The notes beneath the pieces are model-generated. The model was not told the DNA's origin. It was given only the letters and a program-made list of their open reading frames with translations, and did not search any database. Source: Anaerolineales bacterium (GTDB taxonomy: Bacteria > Chloroflexota > Anaerolineae > 4572-78 > J111). Taken from it: a stretch of 64,000 nucleotides of DNA. Within the stretch, counting starts at the first letter, position 1; the number at the start of each line of letters is the position of its first letter. A program made the translations under genes and the position numbers. Of the stretch, positions 17,690 through 25,405 are shown piece after piece. The stretch covers positions 73,840 through 137,839 of the forward strand of contig JACKAT010000010.1 in NCBI GenBank assembly GCA_020634935.1, read 5' to 3'.

Positions 17690-18087
17690 GTACAAAACTA
17701 AACCACATCGCCATCGTAGTTCATGACATTGATGAAGCCCTCAAAGTCTACAGTGAAACTCTAGGTTTGCCCTTACAGAAAGTCAATGAAGAACCGGCTG
17801 AGGCGGTTAAAGTGGCTTATATGCCCACGGCCACCGGTGAAGTCGAGTTAATCCAGCCGATTACCGACGACTCCGGCGTCGCCAAATTTTTGGCCAAAAA
17901 GGGCGAGGGGCTGCATCACGTCTGCCTCGAAGTTGACAACATCGATGAGAGTGTGAGCCAATTGGCCGCCGCCGGCCTGGAGGTTTTGGGCCAGGTTCGC
18001 ACCAATAAACGCGGCGATAAATACATTTTCATCCACCCGAAATCATCACACGGCGTCCTGCTCGAACTTTATGAGAAAGGCGAGTAG
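17686..18087 (+). CDS. mce: Methylmalonyl-CoA epimerase
   Basis: This 133-residue VOC-fold enzyme interconverts (R)- and (S)-methylmalonyl-CoA, linking the mutase to the decarboxylase or carboxylase. KLNHIAIVVHDIDEAL with a metal-binding His, EVELIQPI, GLHHVCLEVDNID and HGVLLELYEK carry the expected metal-site residues of the paired beta-alpha-beta modules. Its length is typical. The ATGA overlap with meaB indicates translational coupling. Confidence 0.95.
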   Translation: MSTKLNHIAIVVHDIDEALKVYSETLGLPLQKVNEEPAEAVKVAYMPTATGEVELIQPITDDSGVAKFLAKKGEGLHHVCLEVDNIDESVSQLAAAGLEVLGQVRTNKRGDKYIFIHPKSSHGVLLELYEKGE

Positions 18088-18117
18088 CACGTAGGACGTG
18101 GGACGTGAAAACAGATA

Positions 18118-18190
18118 GTACAGTTCGTAGTAATGGCTTTAGCCATCCAATTTAGGTCGTGCCGCTAAAGCGGTTACTACGAACTATCAA
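18118..18190. repeat. GTTCGTAGTAATGGCTTTAGCC inverted repeat
   Basis: AGTTCGTAGTAATGGCTTTAG and CTAAAGCGGTTACTACGAACT form a long imperfect hairpin. A related element lies at 27714-27769 (GCTCGTAGTCATCGCTTTAG / CTAAAGGGCTTCCTACGAAC). Confidence 0.65.
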
Positions 18191-18249
18191 GATAGTTCTG
18201 CCGTGATATACTACGGCTTTGTACTAGTACCACAGTTGGATACACACTC

Positions 18250-18609
18250 TTGTACACCGTTTTCAGTTTCATCAAGCGAATTGGCCGTTTCTGGCGAAAG
18301 CCAGCCGATGTGCCTCGGCGATGCATTTTTGATGATCGATACGGCTGTATCATCCCGCCACCCGTTCCGACCCAGAGTTTAGGCACCACGTTCGATTTAC
18401 AAGCGATGGCGAATAACTGCGGCTATGCCGGCGTCGAAAGCCAGTGGTGGCACGTGCATCACTCTGCCCCCGCTTTTCAGGGGGGAATGGCTCAAAGTTG
18501 CCCCCACAGTTATCGGCCCGGTCACATTGACAACGCTAAACCGTGCAAGTGCCAACAGATGGATTTTTGGCAGGACAAGATCAAAGCACACCAGGAGGCC
18601 GACGAGTAA
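18250..18609 (+). CDS. Uncharacterised Cys/His-rich protein
   Basis: This protein of up to 119 residues is not recognised. It contains several Cys and His residues that could bind a metal: RRCIF, YGCII, NNCGY, WWHVHH, SCPHSY, GHID and KPCKCQQ. No membrane segment is present beyond a weak N-terminal FSFIKRIGRF. The start given is TTG at 18250 without a clear ribosome binding site, so the true start may be further in. Coding is supported by dense linkage to the next two genes: its stop is one base before a GTG start, and that gene overlaps the isomerase by ATGA. Confidence 0.45.
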   Translation: MYTVFSFIKRIGRFWRKPADVPRRCIFDDRYGCIIPPPVPTQSLGTTFDLQAMANNCGYAGVESQWWHVHHSAPAFQGGMAQSCPHSYRPGHIDNAKPCKCQQMDFWQDKIKAHQEADE

Positions 18610-18610
18610 C

Positions 18611-18739
18611 GTGCTAGGCGTTGACGAACGACAATTTGAGATGCGCTACGCGCCCATCGCCTGCGGCTTGCAGTTTTTTGTCGTCGGATGTGCCTTGATG
18701 TCGGTCATTGCGGCCATATGGTATTTTCTGTTTAGATGA
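18611..18739 (+). CDS. Small single-pass membrane protein, 42 residues
   Basis: A GTG at 18611 opens a 42-codon frame with a charged N terminus (VDERQFEMRYAP) and one hydrophobic helix (GLQFFVVGCALMSVIAAIWYF) ending in LFR. AGGAGG at about 18592-18597 is a possible, somewhat distant, ribosome binding site. The stop overlaps the ATG of the following isomerase gene (ATGA), the strongest evidence that it is translated. Function unknown. Confidence 0.5.
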   Translation: MLGVDERQFEMRYAPIACGLQFFVVGCALMSVIAAIWYFLFR

Positions 18740-19581
18740 CGATTCCGATCATTCTGTCGACAGGTTCGCTCTTTAACTTTGATGTGGACACAGCTATGTG
18801 TCTGGCCAAAGAAACCGGCTTCGACGGGATAGAGTTAATGGTCGATTGGCGGCGCGAAACCTACACACCCGGCCATTTGCAGCAGTGTATGGCTCGTTAT
18901 GACCTGCCGATTTTGGCCGTTCATAGTCCCTTTCGAAAATCGTTTTTAGCCGATTGGCCCAGCGACCCCATCGACAGCATCAAAGCCAGCGTCCGTTTGG
19001 CCGAGACGCTAGGGGCGCAGACGGTTATCGTTCATCCGCCGGGACGCTGGCTTAGAATGCAAGGGCTGATAACGATGCCGGACCGCAGTCACAAAATATC
19101 GCTGCCGCTGCCGGTGGTGGGTGAGGGCCAGTTAGGCCATTGGCTGCGCCATGATCTGGCCACATTTCAGTCGAAAACGGCGGTTAAGATTGCCGTCGAA
19201 AATATGCCATGTCGCTGGTTCGGCCCTATTCAGATGGAGCCGCATCACTATTACGATCCGGACATGCTCAGCCGGTTTCAATACCTGACCTTCGATACCA
19301 CTCACGTGGGGACCCGTCGAACCGATTTGCTGGCTTTTTTTCAAAAAGTTGAACCGCAGGTGGCCCACATTCATCTATCAAACTTTAACGGAAAGGAACA
19401 TCAACTGCCCAAACATGGTTTTCTATCTTTAACTGATTTACTCAAGCGGTTAAAAAAGCAAGCGTTTCCCGGGTTAATCTCGCTGGAGCTTAACCCCACG
19501 AGTTTACAAGCCGACGACGAGTCGAAGCTAAAAGAGAATTTACGAGATAGCCTATCATTCTGTTTGCAAGCGTTACAGTAA
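18736..19581 (+). CDS. Sugar phosphate isomerase/epimerase family (AP endonuclease 2 TIM barrel)
   Basis: This 281-residue protein has the TIM-barrel pattern of the xylose-isomerase-like family: STGSLFNFDVDTAMCLAKETGFDGIELMVDW, ILAVHSPF, AQTVIVHPPG, VKIAVENMP, LTFDTTHVG, VAHIHLSNFNG and GLISLELNP. The acidic and His residues at strand ends (Glu in GIELM, His in VIVHPP, Glu in AVENM, Asp in TFDTTH, His in HIHLSN, Glu in SLELNP) form a typical divalent-metal site. The substrate cannot be deduced. It is coupled to two small upstream genes and precedes the mmd operon by 69 bases. Confidence 0.75.
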   Translation: MTIPIILSTGSLFNFDVDTAMCLAKETGFDGIELMVDWRRETYTPGHLQQCMARYDLPILAVHSPFRKSFLADWPSDPIDSIKASVRLAETLGAQTVIVHPPGRWLRMQGLITMPDRSHKISLPLPVVGEGQLGHWLRHDLATFQSKTAVKIAVENMPCRWFGPIQMEPHHYYDPDMLSRFQYLTFDTTHVGTRRTDLLAFFQKVEPQVAHIHLSNFNGKEHQLPKHGFLSLTDLLKRLKKQAFPGLISLELNPTSLQADDESKLKENLRDSLSFCLQALQ

Positions 19582-19650
19582 AGAACTTTAGTAAATTCTT
19601 GAACTCGAAACCATTTCAAACAGTAACAAAAAAAATATAGAGGAGGATCA

Positions 19651-21201
19651 ATGTCAACTACGTTAGACAAAATCAAGGATTTACGCGCCCGAAAAGCCGA
19701 GCTTGAAAAAGGCGGCGGCAAGGACCGGATGCAGAAGCAGCATGACAAAGGACGAATGAGCGCCCGAGAGCGGATTGCGGCCCTGACTGATCCGGACACC
19801 TTCCAAGAGATGCACCTTTTCACCCGGCACCGAGCCACCCATTTTGGCATGGAAAAGAAAACCATGCCAGCCGAAGGGGTCGTCACCGGCGTTGGCACAG
19901 TCCACGGCCACCAAGTTTGTGTGGCTTCGCAGGACTTTACCGTATCCGGTGGGACGGTGGGGGAAATGCACGCCGACAAAATCTGCCAGATCCAGGATAT
20001 GGCTCTCAAGACCGGTTCGCCGGTAGTCATCATCAATGACAGTGGTGGGGCCAGAATTCAGGAGAGCGTCGGGGCGCTTAGCGGTTACGCCCGCATCTTT
20101 TATCGGAATGTGCTGGCTTCCGGGGTTATCCCCCAAATCGCGATTATTGCCGGCCCGTGCGCCGGGGGCGCGGCCTACTCGCCGGCGCTGATGGATTTCA
20201 TCATCATGGTCCGAGGCGCGGAATTGTTTATTACCGGCCCGCAGGTTATTTTCCAGGTTACCGGCGAGAAAATTTCCGGGGAAGACCTGGGCGGGGCTGT
20301 CGCCCAGATGTCCAAAAGCGGCAACGTCCATTTCCTGGCCGAAAACGACGAACATGCGATCCAAATCTGCAAAAAGCTGCTCAGCTTCTTACCGGCCAAC
20401 AACCTGGAAGATCCGCCTGATCACGGCACCGGCGAGCTGGATATTTCCCCGGTCCCCGCGCTCAATTCGGCTATCCCCGATGACACTACCAAACCCTATG
20501 ATGTCAAAGAGGTGATCAAACTGATCTTTGATGACGGCGATTTTCTAGAAGTGCAGGAGCTGTATGCCTCTAACGTGGTGGTTGGTTTTGCCCGTTTGAA
20601 CGGCCACTCCGTGGGCATTGTGGCTAACCAGCCCAACTTTATGGCCGGGGTGTTGGATGTTAACGCTTCGGATAAGATTGCCGGCTTTGTGCGCTTCTGC
20701 AACACCTATAACATTCCTCTGATTACCTTTGTCGATGTGCCGGGCTATATGCCGGGGGTGCAGCAAGAACACAGCGGGATTATTCGCCACGGCGCGAAGG
20801 TGCTGTTTGCTTACTCATCCGCCACCGTGCCGCTGATCACTGTGATTTTGCGCAAAGCTTATGGCGGCGCTTATATTGCCATGTGCGGTAAAGACTTGGG
20901 GGCCGACCGGGTCGTGTCCTGGCCAACCGGTGAAATCGCGGTGATGGGCGCTGCCGGCGCGGTACCCATTGTGTATGGCAATGAAATCAAGAAGGCCGAT
21001 GATCCCCAGGCGGCCCGGAAGGAATTCATGGAGAAGTATCAAGAAGAGTTTGGTAATCCCTATCTGGCTGCGTCGCGCAACTTGATCGATGATGTGATTG
21101 AGCCTCAAGATACACGGCGCTACTTAAGTTTAGCTCTGGAAAGTTTGCGCACCAAACGAGAATTGAGACCGCAGAAAAAACACGGTCTCATCCCCATGTA
21201 A
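19651..21201 (+). CDS. mmdA: Methylmalonyl-CoA decarboxylase alpha subunit (carboxyltransferase)
   Basis: This 516-residue crotonase-fold carboxyltransferase moves the carboxyl group of methylmalonyl-CoA to biotin on the carrier subunit. It has GRMSARERIAALTD, DFTVSGGTVGEMHADKI, the first oxyanion region NDSGGARIQE, AGPCAGGAAYSPALMDF, and the second domain with FVDVPGYMPGVQQEHSGIIRHGAK and YGGAYIAM. Acyl-CoA carboxylase beta subunits look the same, but the four following genes are those of a sodium-pump decarboxylase and no biotin carboxylase is present here, so the decarboxylase role is preferred. AGAGGAGG upstream is a strong ribosome binding site. Confidence 0.93.
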   Translation: MSTTLDKIKDLRARKAELEKGGGKDRMQKQHDKGRMSARERIAALTDPDTFQEMHLFTRHRATHFGMEKKTMPAEGVVTGVGTVHGHQVCVASQDFTVSGGTVGEMHADKICQIQDMALKTGSPVVIINDSGGARIQESVGALSGYARIFYRNVLASGVIPQIAIIAGPCAGGAAYSPALMDFIIMVRGAELFITGPQVIFQVTGEKISGEDLGGAVAQMSKSGNVHFLAENDEHAIQICKKLLSFLPANNLEDPPDHGTGELDISPVPALNSAIPDDTTKPYDVKEVIKLIFDDGDFLEVQELYASNVVVGFARLNGHSVGIVANQPNFMAGVLDVNASDKIAGFVRFCNTYNIPLITFVDVPGYMPGVQQEHSGIIRHGAKVLFAYSSATVPLITVILRKAYGGAYIAMCGKDLGADRVVSWPTGEIAVMGAAGAVPIVYGNEIKKADDPQAARKEFMEKYQEEFGNPYLAASRNLIDDVIEPQDTRRYLSLALESLRTKRELRPQKKHGLIPM

Positions 21202-21232
21202 ACGTAAATCGTGTGAAAGGAGGGTTCAATCC

Positions 21233-21619
21233 ATGGGATTATTGATAGCAGCTATCGGAATCAGTGTGGTATTTAGCGCCTTGATCCTGATCTTTATAGC
21301 CCTGAGTCTCTTTGATCGTCTTGACCGCTGGATGACTGAACGAAGTGAACAAGCCGCAGCCGTGGCCGTAGCACCACAGGCAGCCGCGGCAGCGCCGGCG
21401 CCCAAAGCCGCGCCTCCGGTTCAGCCGGTGGTGGAAGAAGGCATTTCAGCCGAAGTCGTGGCGGCGATTAGCGCCGCCGTTATAGCGGCCTTCGATCAGA
21501 CGGTCAGGGTTAAACTTATTCGCTACCGGCGACAGGCGGCCAGCCCGCAGTGGCACCTGCAAGGGCGCGTCAGTCACGTGAGTTCTCGGAATATTTCCAA
21601 GAATCCGCGCCGCCGATAA
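21233..21619 (+). CDS. mmdD: Methylmalonyl-CoA decarboxylase delta subunit (OadG family)
   Basis: This 128-residue protein has one N-terminal membrane helix (LLIAAIGISVVFSALILIF), an Ala/Pro-rich linker (about residues 43-68) and a C-terminal domain GISAEVVAAISAAVIAAFDQ...VKLIRYRRQ. This is the usual order in OadG and MmdD, which anchor the carboxyltransferase to the membrane decarboxylase. AAGGAGGG lies just upstream. The C-terminal domain is duplicated as the separate next gene. Confidence 0.87.
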   Translation: MGLLIAAIGISVVFSALILIFIALSLFDRLDRWMTERSEQAAAVAVAPQAAAAAPAPKAAPPVQPVVEEGISAEVVAAISAAVIAAFDQTVRVKLIRYRRQAASPQWHLQGRVSHVSSRNISKNPRRR

Positions 21620-21666
21620 ACAAATTGTTGGACTAACGATATTAAAATTAACGAAGAGAGTGGCTT

Positions 21667-21849
21667 ATGAAGAAATCACGTCCTATTGATGATACTACCA
21701 TAGAAGACGGTATTCCGGCCGAAATAGTGACCGCCATAAGCGCAGCTGTTATGTCGATTTTTGATCAACCCGTCCGGGTCAAAGTGATTCGCTATCGGCG
21801 GCAACCCGTCAATCCATATTGGCATCTGTCGGCAAGACTAGGTCGCTAA
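21667..21849 (+). CDS. mmdE: Methylmalonyl-CoA decarboxylase epsilon-like subunit
   Basis: This 60-residue protein has no membrane helix. It repeats the C-terminal domain of the preceding delta subunit: DGIPAEIVTAISAAVMSIF, then VRVKVIRYRRQPVNPYWHL against VRVKLIRYRRQAASPQWHL. In Veillonella the decarboxylase contains a small epsilon chain similar to the C terminus of delta, encoded at this same place in the operon (mmdADECB). The match in size, sequence relation and gene order supports the same assignment here. In that organism the epsilon chain stabilises the complex; this is known of the family, not shown here. Confidence 0.8.
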   Translation: MKKSRPIDDTTIEDGIPAEIVTAISAAVMSIFDQPVRVKVIRYRRQPVNPYWHLSARLGR

Positions 21850-21959
21850 TATCAGTTTCAACACCTTCGTTAAGCAGCCGCCTTGTCCATAAAAAACTTT
21901 AAATCAACTATATTAAATTATTGCAATCCCTAATTCTTATAGAGGAGAGAGTGATCCCA

Positions 21960-22373
21960 ATGAAAAAACTACGTGTAACTGTTAATGGTACCGCTTACGA
22001 CGTCGAAGTCGAGGTTTTAGCTGACACCGACCAATCCGGAAATTACGGTTATGAGTCGACCAATGTACTCAATCCGGCTCCTGCACCGGCCATCGCTGCC
22101 CCTAAAGCAGCGGCCGCGCCAGCGCCGGCGCCAGCCCCGGCGGCCGCACCCAGCGCCGGCGCTACGGCCTTAACCGCACCGTTACCGGGCGTCGTCAAAG
22201 ATGTGAAAGTTAAAGAGGGGGCTTCAGTCAAGAAAGACGCGCCGGTGGTTATCCTCGAAGCTATGAAAATGGAAACCGTCATCAATTCCCCGGTCGACGG
22301 CGTCGTTCAGAAAATCCATGTTAGCGCCAACCAAAGCGTCCAACAGGGTGACGTATTGGTAGAATTTTCATAG
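21960..22373 (+). CDS. mmdC: Biotin carrier (gamma) subunit of methylmalonyl-CoA decarboxylase
   Basis: This 137-residue protein begins with KKLRVTVNGTAYDVEVEV, continues through a long Ala/Pro linker (about residues 39-70) and ends in a biotinyl domain with VVILEAMKMETVINSP, where Lys103 is the biotinylation site. It carries the carboxyl group from the alpha subunit to the membrane beta subunit. The start is ATG at 21960 with GAGGAG about 12 bases upstream; GTG at 21951 is an alternative but too close to that site. The beta-subunit gene starts 14 bases downstream. Confidence 0.93.
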   Translation: MKKLRVTVNGTAYDVEVEVLADTDQSGNYGYESTNVLNPAPAPAIAAPKAAAAPAPAPAPAAAPSAGATALTAPLPGVVKDVKVKEGASVKKDAPVVILEAMKMETVINSPVDGVVQKIHVSANQSVQQGDVLVEFS

Positions 22374-22387
22374 GGAGTAACTCGACT

Positions 22388-23554
22388 ATGGAACTTCTTT
22401 TTTCTTATATAAAAGATACAGGTTTAACATCCATTACCCTGCCCAATCTCATTATGGTTATAGTCGGGTTGACTTTCATCTACCTGGCGCTTGCCCGAGG
22501 TTTTGAACCCCTGCTGCTTATCCCGATTGGGTTTGGTATTGTGGTTGGTAATGTACCTTTCCCGCGTGGCTTAGAATTAGGCATCTACGAGGAAGGCAGT
22601 GTGCTTCACTATCTCTATTTCGGTGTGGTACGGGGGGTTTATCCGCCGCTTATCTTTTTAGGCATTGGGGCGATGACCGATTTCTCGGCGCTGGTGGCTC
22701 AACCGCGGTTGATCTTACTGGGTGCGGCAGCGCAGTTAGGAATTTTCTTAACGTTTCTGGTCGCCTTGTTTATCGGCGGTACCTTTGGTTTCGGCCTGTC
22801 TGACGCCAGCGACCCCACGCGCTTGTTTCGGGCCGCCGCCTCGATTGCGATCATCGGCGGCGCCGACGGACCAACGGCTATCTTTCTAACCAGCCTCTTG
22901 GCCCCGGATTTGTTGGGCGCGATTGCTGTTTCGGCCTACTCCTACATGGCTTTGGTGCCGGTCATCCAACCACCGATCATGCGGCTGCTGACCACCGAAG
23001 CTGAACGAAAAATCATTATGCCGCCCCCGCCCGTCCCCTCCCGTTTCAAGCGGCTGGTATTCCCGATTTTAACGTTCATTATCTGTGTGCTGATCGCACC
23101 GGGGTCGCTGCCGCTGTTGGCCATGCTGCTGCTGGGTAACCTGCTCAAAGAAAGCGCGGTTACGGATCGCCTGGCCAATACGGCCCGCAATGCCTTGATC
23201 GACAGTGTGACGATTATCCTGGGGTTGACCATTGGGGCCAGCACCCAAGCCGACACCTTCCTGAAGCCCCAATCGGTAATCATCTTCGTGATGGGCGCGG
23301 TGGCTTTTGCGATTGGTACGGCCGGCGGGGTACTCTTCGCCAAGCTTATGAACATGTTCTCGTCCAATAAGATTAACCCCTTGATCGGTTCGGCCGGGGT
23401 ATCGGCGGTGCCGATGGCCGCTCGCGTCTCGCACGTCGAAGGCCAAAAAGCGGACCCGCAAAACTTCCTCATTGTTCACGCCATGGCCCCCAACGTCGCC
23501 GGGGTTATCGGCTCAGCCGTGGCAGCCGGCGCGTTGTTATCGATGCTGCGGTAG
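22388..23554 (+). CDS. mmdB: Sodium-pumping methylmalonyl-CoA decarboxylase beta subunit
   Basis: This 388-residue polytopic membrane protein decarboxylates carboxybiotin and uses the energy to export Na+. It has GGADGPTAIFLTS, whose Asp is needed for ion transport in OadB, and the conserved AYSYMALVPVIQPPI. The C terminus has SAGVSAVPMAARVSHVEGQK and HAMAPNVAGVIGSAVAAG, also family signatures. With MmdA, D, E and C this completes a membrane-bound pump converting methylmalonyl-CoA to propionyl-CoA and CO2. A strong terminator follows the stop. Confidence 0.95.
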   Translation: MELLFSYIKDTGLTSITLPNLIMVIVGLTFIYLALARGFEPLLLIPIGFGIVVGNVPFPRGLELGIYEEGSVLHYLYFGVVRGVYPPLIFLGIGAMTDFSALVAQPRLILLGAAAQLGIFLTFLVALFIGGTFGFGLSDASDPTRLFRAAASIAIIGGADGPTAIFLTSLLAPDLLGAIAVSAYSYMALVPVIQPPIMRLLTTEAERKIIMPPPPVPSRFKRLVFPILTFIICVLIAPGSLPLLAMLLLGNLLKESAVTDRLANTARNALIDSVTIILGLTIGASTQADTFLKPQSVIIFVMGAVAFAIGTAGGVLFAKLMNMFSSNKINPLIGSAGVSAVPMAARVSHVEGQKADPQNFLIVHAMAPNVAGVIGSAVAAGALLSMLR

Positions 23555-23574
23555 GCTGATCATTAGCGAAAAGA

Positions 23575-23630
23575 AGAGAAAGGGTCGAGAGAGGAGGATG
23601 TTCTCGGCCCTTTCTCTTTTTATTATTTTT
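23575..23630 (+). terminator. Rho-independent terminator of the mmd operon
   Basis: A 16-bp stem pairs AGAGAAAGGGTCGAGA (23575-23590) with TCTCGGCCCTTTCTCT (23602-23617) with one G-U-type mismatch, followed by TTTTATTATTTTT. It lies 20 bases after the mmdB stop. Its right arm overlaps the first codons of the next reading frame. Confidence 0.88.
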
Positions 23631-25232
23631 GTAATTTGGTCTCTCGTTCTCACCTTTCCCCTAATCCGCCATCCCTTCAATACCCTACCACTAGGTGACG
23701 AATCCGTCGGCACGGTTCCCTTCTTTAATCTCTGGACGCTCCAGTGGAATATCGATCAACTGACCGGCGGCTATCCGAATTATTGGGACGCTCCCATCTT
23801 TGCCCCCAACGCCGGCGCCTTCGCCTTTTCTGAAATTCAACCCATAACGGCCCTGCTGGCCGCGCCGATTTGGCTGGCGGCGCAGTCGCCGGCGCTGGCT
23901 TATAACCTCATTGTTATTCTTTTTCTGACGCTTAACGGCTGGTTTGCCTGCTGGCTGCTGCGAAGCTGGGGGGTGACGCCTCTACCGGCTTTGCTGGGTG
24001 GCCTACTGATGCAGTCACTGCCGTTTGTGGCCCAGGAGATGGGTGTTTTGCAATTGATCGCCCTGTTCGGGTTTTTATGGTGGCTGTTCTTTATGAGCCG
24101 GCTGCTCACCCGGCCCACCTGGCCGATCACCCTCGCCTTTGGTCTGGGCGGGCCGGTAACATTTTTGACCTGTGGCTATTACGGCCTGTTCAGCCTGATA
24201 TTCTTACCCCTCGCGCTATTATTTCTCATTGAGAAAAAATATTTAACCCCGCGCTTAGCCGTCCATTTCGCGGCGGGGCTGTTGATTACTTTGGCCCTCA
24301 CCGGCCCGGTGCTGTGGGGCCAGTACCGGCAGTTGCAGCAGTACGGCTTCATCCGGCCCGAACAAATCATCGAAAATAACTCGGCCCGGTTAGCCGATTA
24401 TCGAAACGTTCTGGATTACAATCTGTGGTACGGCCACACGCTGGGACTAAGGTCAAAGCCAGGCCAGCGGCTCTTTCCCGGTCTGGTTTTGAGCGTGCTG
24501 GCGGGCGTTGGCTTGGCGGGACGCGGCCCCAAACGGATCAAAGCCTATCTTATCGTAGCCATCGTCTTGGCGCTGCTGTTATCGCTGGGTTTGCGGCTGC
24601 GCATCGGCGATCTCCAACCCTACCAATGGGTCCGCGCATTTTTGCCCGGCTTCGAGCAGCTCCGCAGCCCCTTTCGCCTGGCGGCCTTTGTCCAAATCCA
24701 TCTGGCGCTGCTGGCCGGCCTGGGCCTGGGGTATTTGGAGCGGTGGGGCTCGACTTGGGCGGAGCGAGGCCAATACATCATCCTGCCCGTCACCTTAATC
24801 GCTCTGCTTGAAATGGCGGCGCTGCCGCTGCCGCTGGACCCCCTGCCGCCGCTGTCCACCGAGACCGCCTGGCAAAGCTGGCTCAATAACCAAGATGCTC
24901 AACCGGAAATTGTGATGATCCCCTTCGCCGCCAGTCCCGCCGTGGCCGATTTCGAGCCAACAACCATCTGGATGTTAGCAAACCGCACCTTCAAGGGCCG
25001 AATGGTCAACGGCTACTCCGGCTTTTTTCCGCCGGGTCACGCCCATCTGCGCGAAGAAATGAGCCGGTTTCCCACCAACGCCGGGTTAGAACTGCTGCGC
25101 CAATTGGGCGTCAATTACATCGTCGTTCACCATCGATTACTCGACCGAAAATCAAACGAGAAAATTGAAAATTTGCTGCCCTTAATCTATCATGACCCAG
25201 GCCATAACATCTCCATCTACACCCTCAACTAA
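23598..25232 (+). CDS. Large polytopic membrane protein, GT-C-like
   Basis: This protein of about 544 residues has an N-terminal helix, a long loop with LGDESVGTVPFFNLW and NYWDAPIFAPNAGAFAFSE, around ten further helices and a soluble C-terminal domain (IVMIPFAASPAVADFEPTTIW...VNYIVVHHRLL). Acidic first loops and this layout occur in membrane glycosyltransferases and YfhO-like proteins, but no diagnostic motif settles the function. The start is uncertain: ATG at 23598 has GAGGAGG directly abutting and lies within the upstream terminator hairpin. The longer frame from 23472 runs inside mmdB and is rejected. Confidence 0.6.
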   Translation: MFSALSLFIIFVIWSLVLTFPLIRHPFNTLPLGDESVGTVPFFNLWTLQWNIDQLTGGYPNYWDAPIFAPNAGAFAFSEIQPITALLAAPIWLAAQSPALAYNLIVILFLTLNGWFACWLLRSWGVTPLPALLGGLLMQSLPFVAQEMGVLQLIALFGFLWWLFFMSRLLTRPTWPITLAFGLGGPVTFLTCGYYGLFSLIFLPLALLFLIEKKYLTPRLAVHFAAGLLITLALTGPVLWGQYRQLQQYGFIRPEQIIENNSARLADYRNVLDYNLWYGHTLGLRSKPGQRLFPGLVLSVLAGVGLAGRGPKRIKAYLIVAIVLALLLSLGLRLRIGDLQPYQWVRAFLPGFEQLRSPFRLAAFVQIHLALLAGLGLGYLERWGSTWAERGQYIILPVTLIALLEMAALPLPLDPLPPLSTETAWQSWLNNQDAQPEIVMIPFAASPAVADFEPTTIWMLANRTFKGRMVNGYSGFFPPGHAHLREEMSRFPTNAGLELLRQLGVNYIVVHHRLLDRKSNEKIENLLPLIYHDPGHNISIYTLN

Positions 25233-25239
25233 CTCCTAT

Positions 25240-25312
25240 CCAACCCTACCTCCAACTCCAACTCCATCTCCAACTCCAACTCCAACTCTATCTCCATCTC
25301 TATCTCTAATCT
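25240..25312. repeat. Pyrimidine-rich hexamer repeat (TCCAAC/TCCATC)
   Basis: Repeated CTCCAACTCCAACTCCATCT words with 6-bp periodicity form a microsatellite between two genes. The Pro/Thr-rich translation seen here is not a credible gene. Confidence 0.75.
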
Positions 25313-25405
25313 TTATGTCAATAGCTCGCTTGTTCCTATTTTTAATGTTCTATGGTAAAATCAAAGCAAATACCCCCATTTAACTGATTGTAAAGTAGGA
25401 AGATT

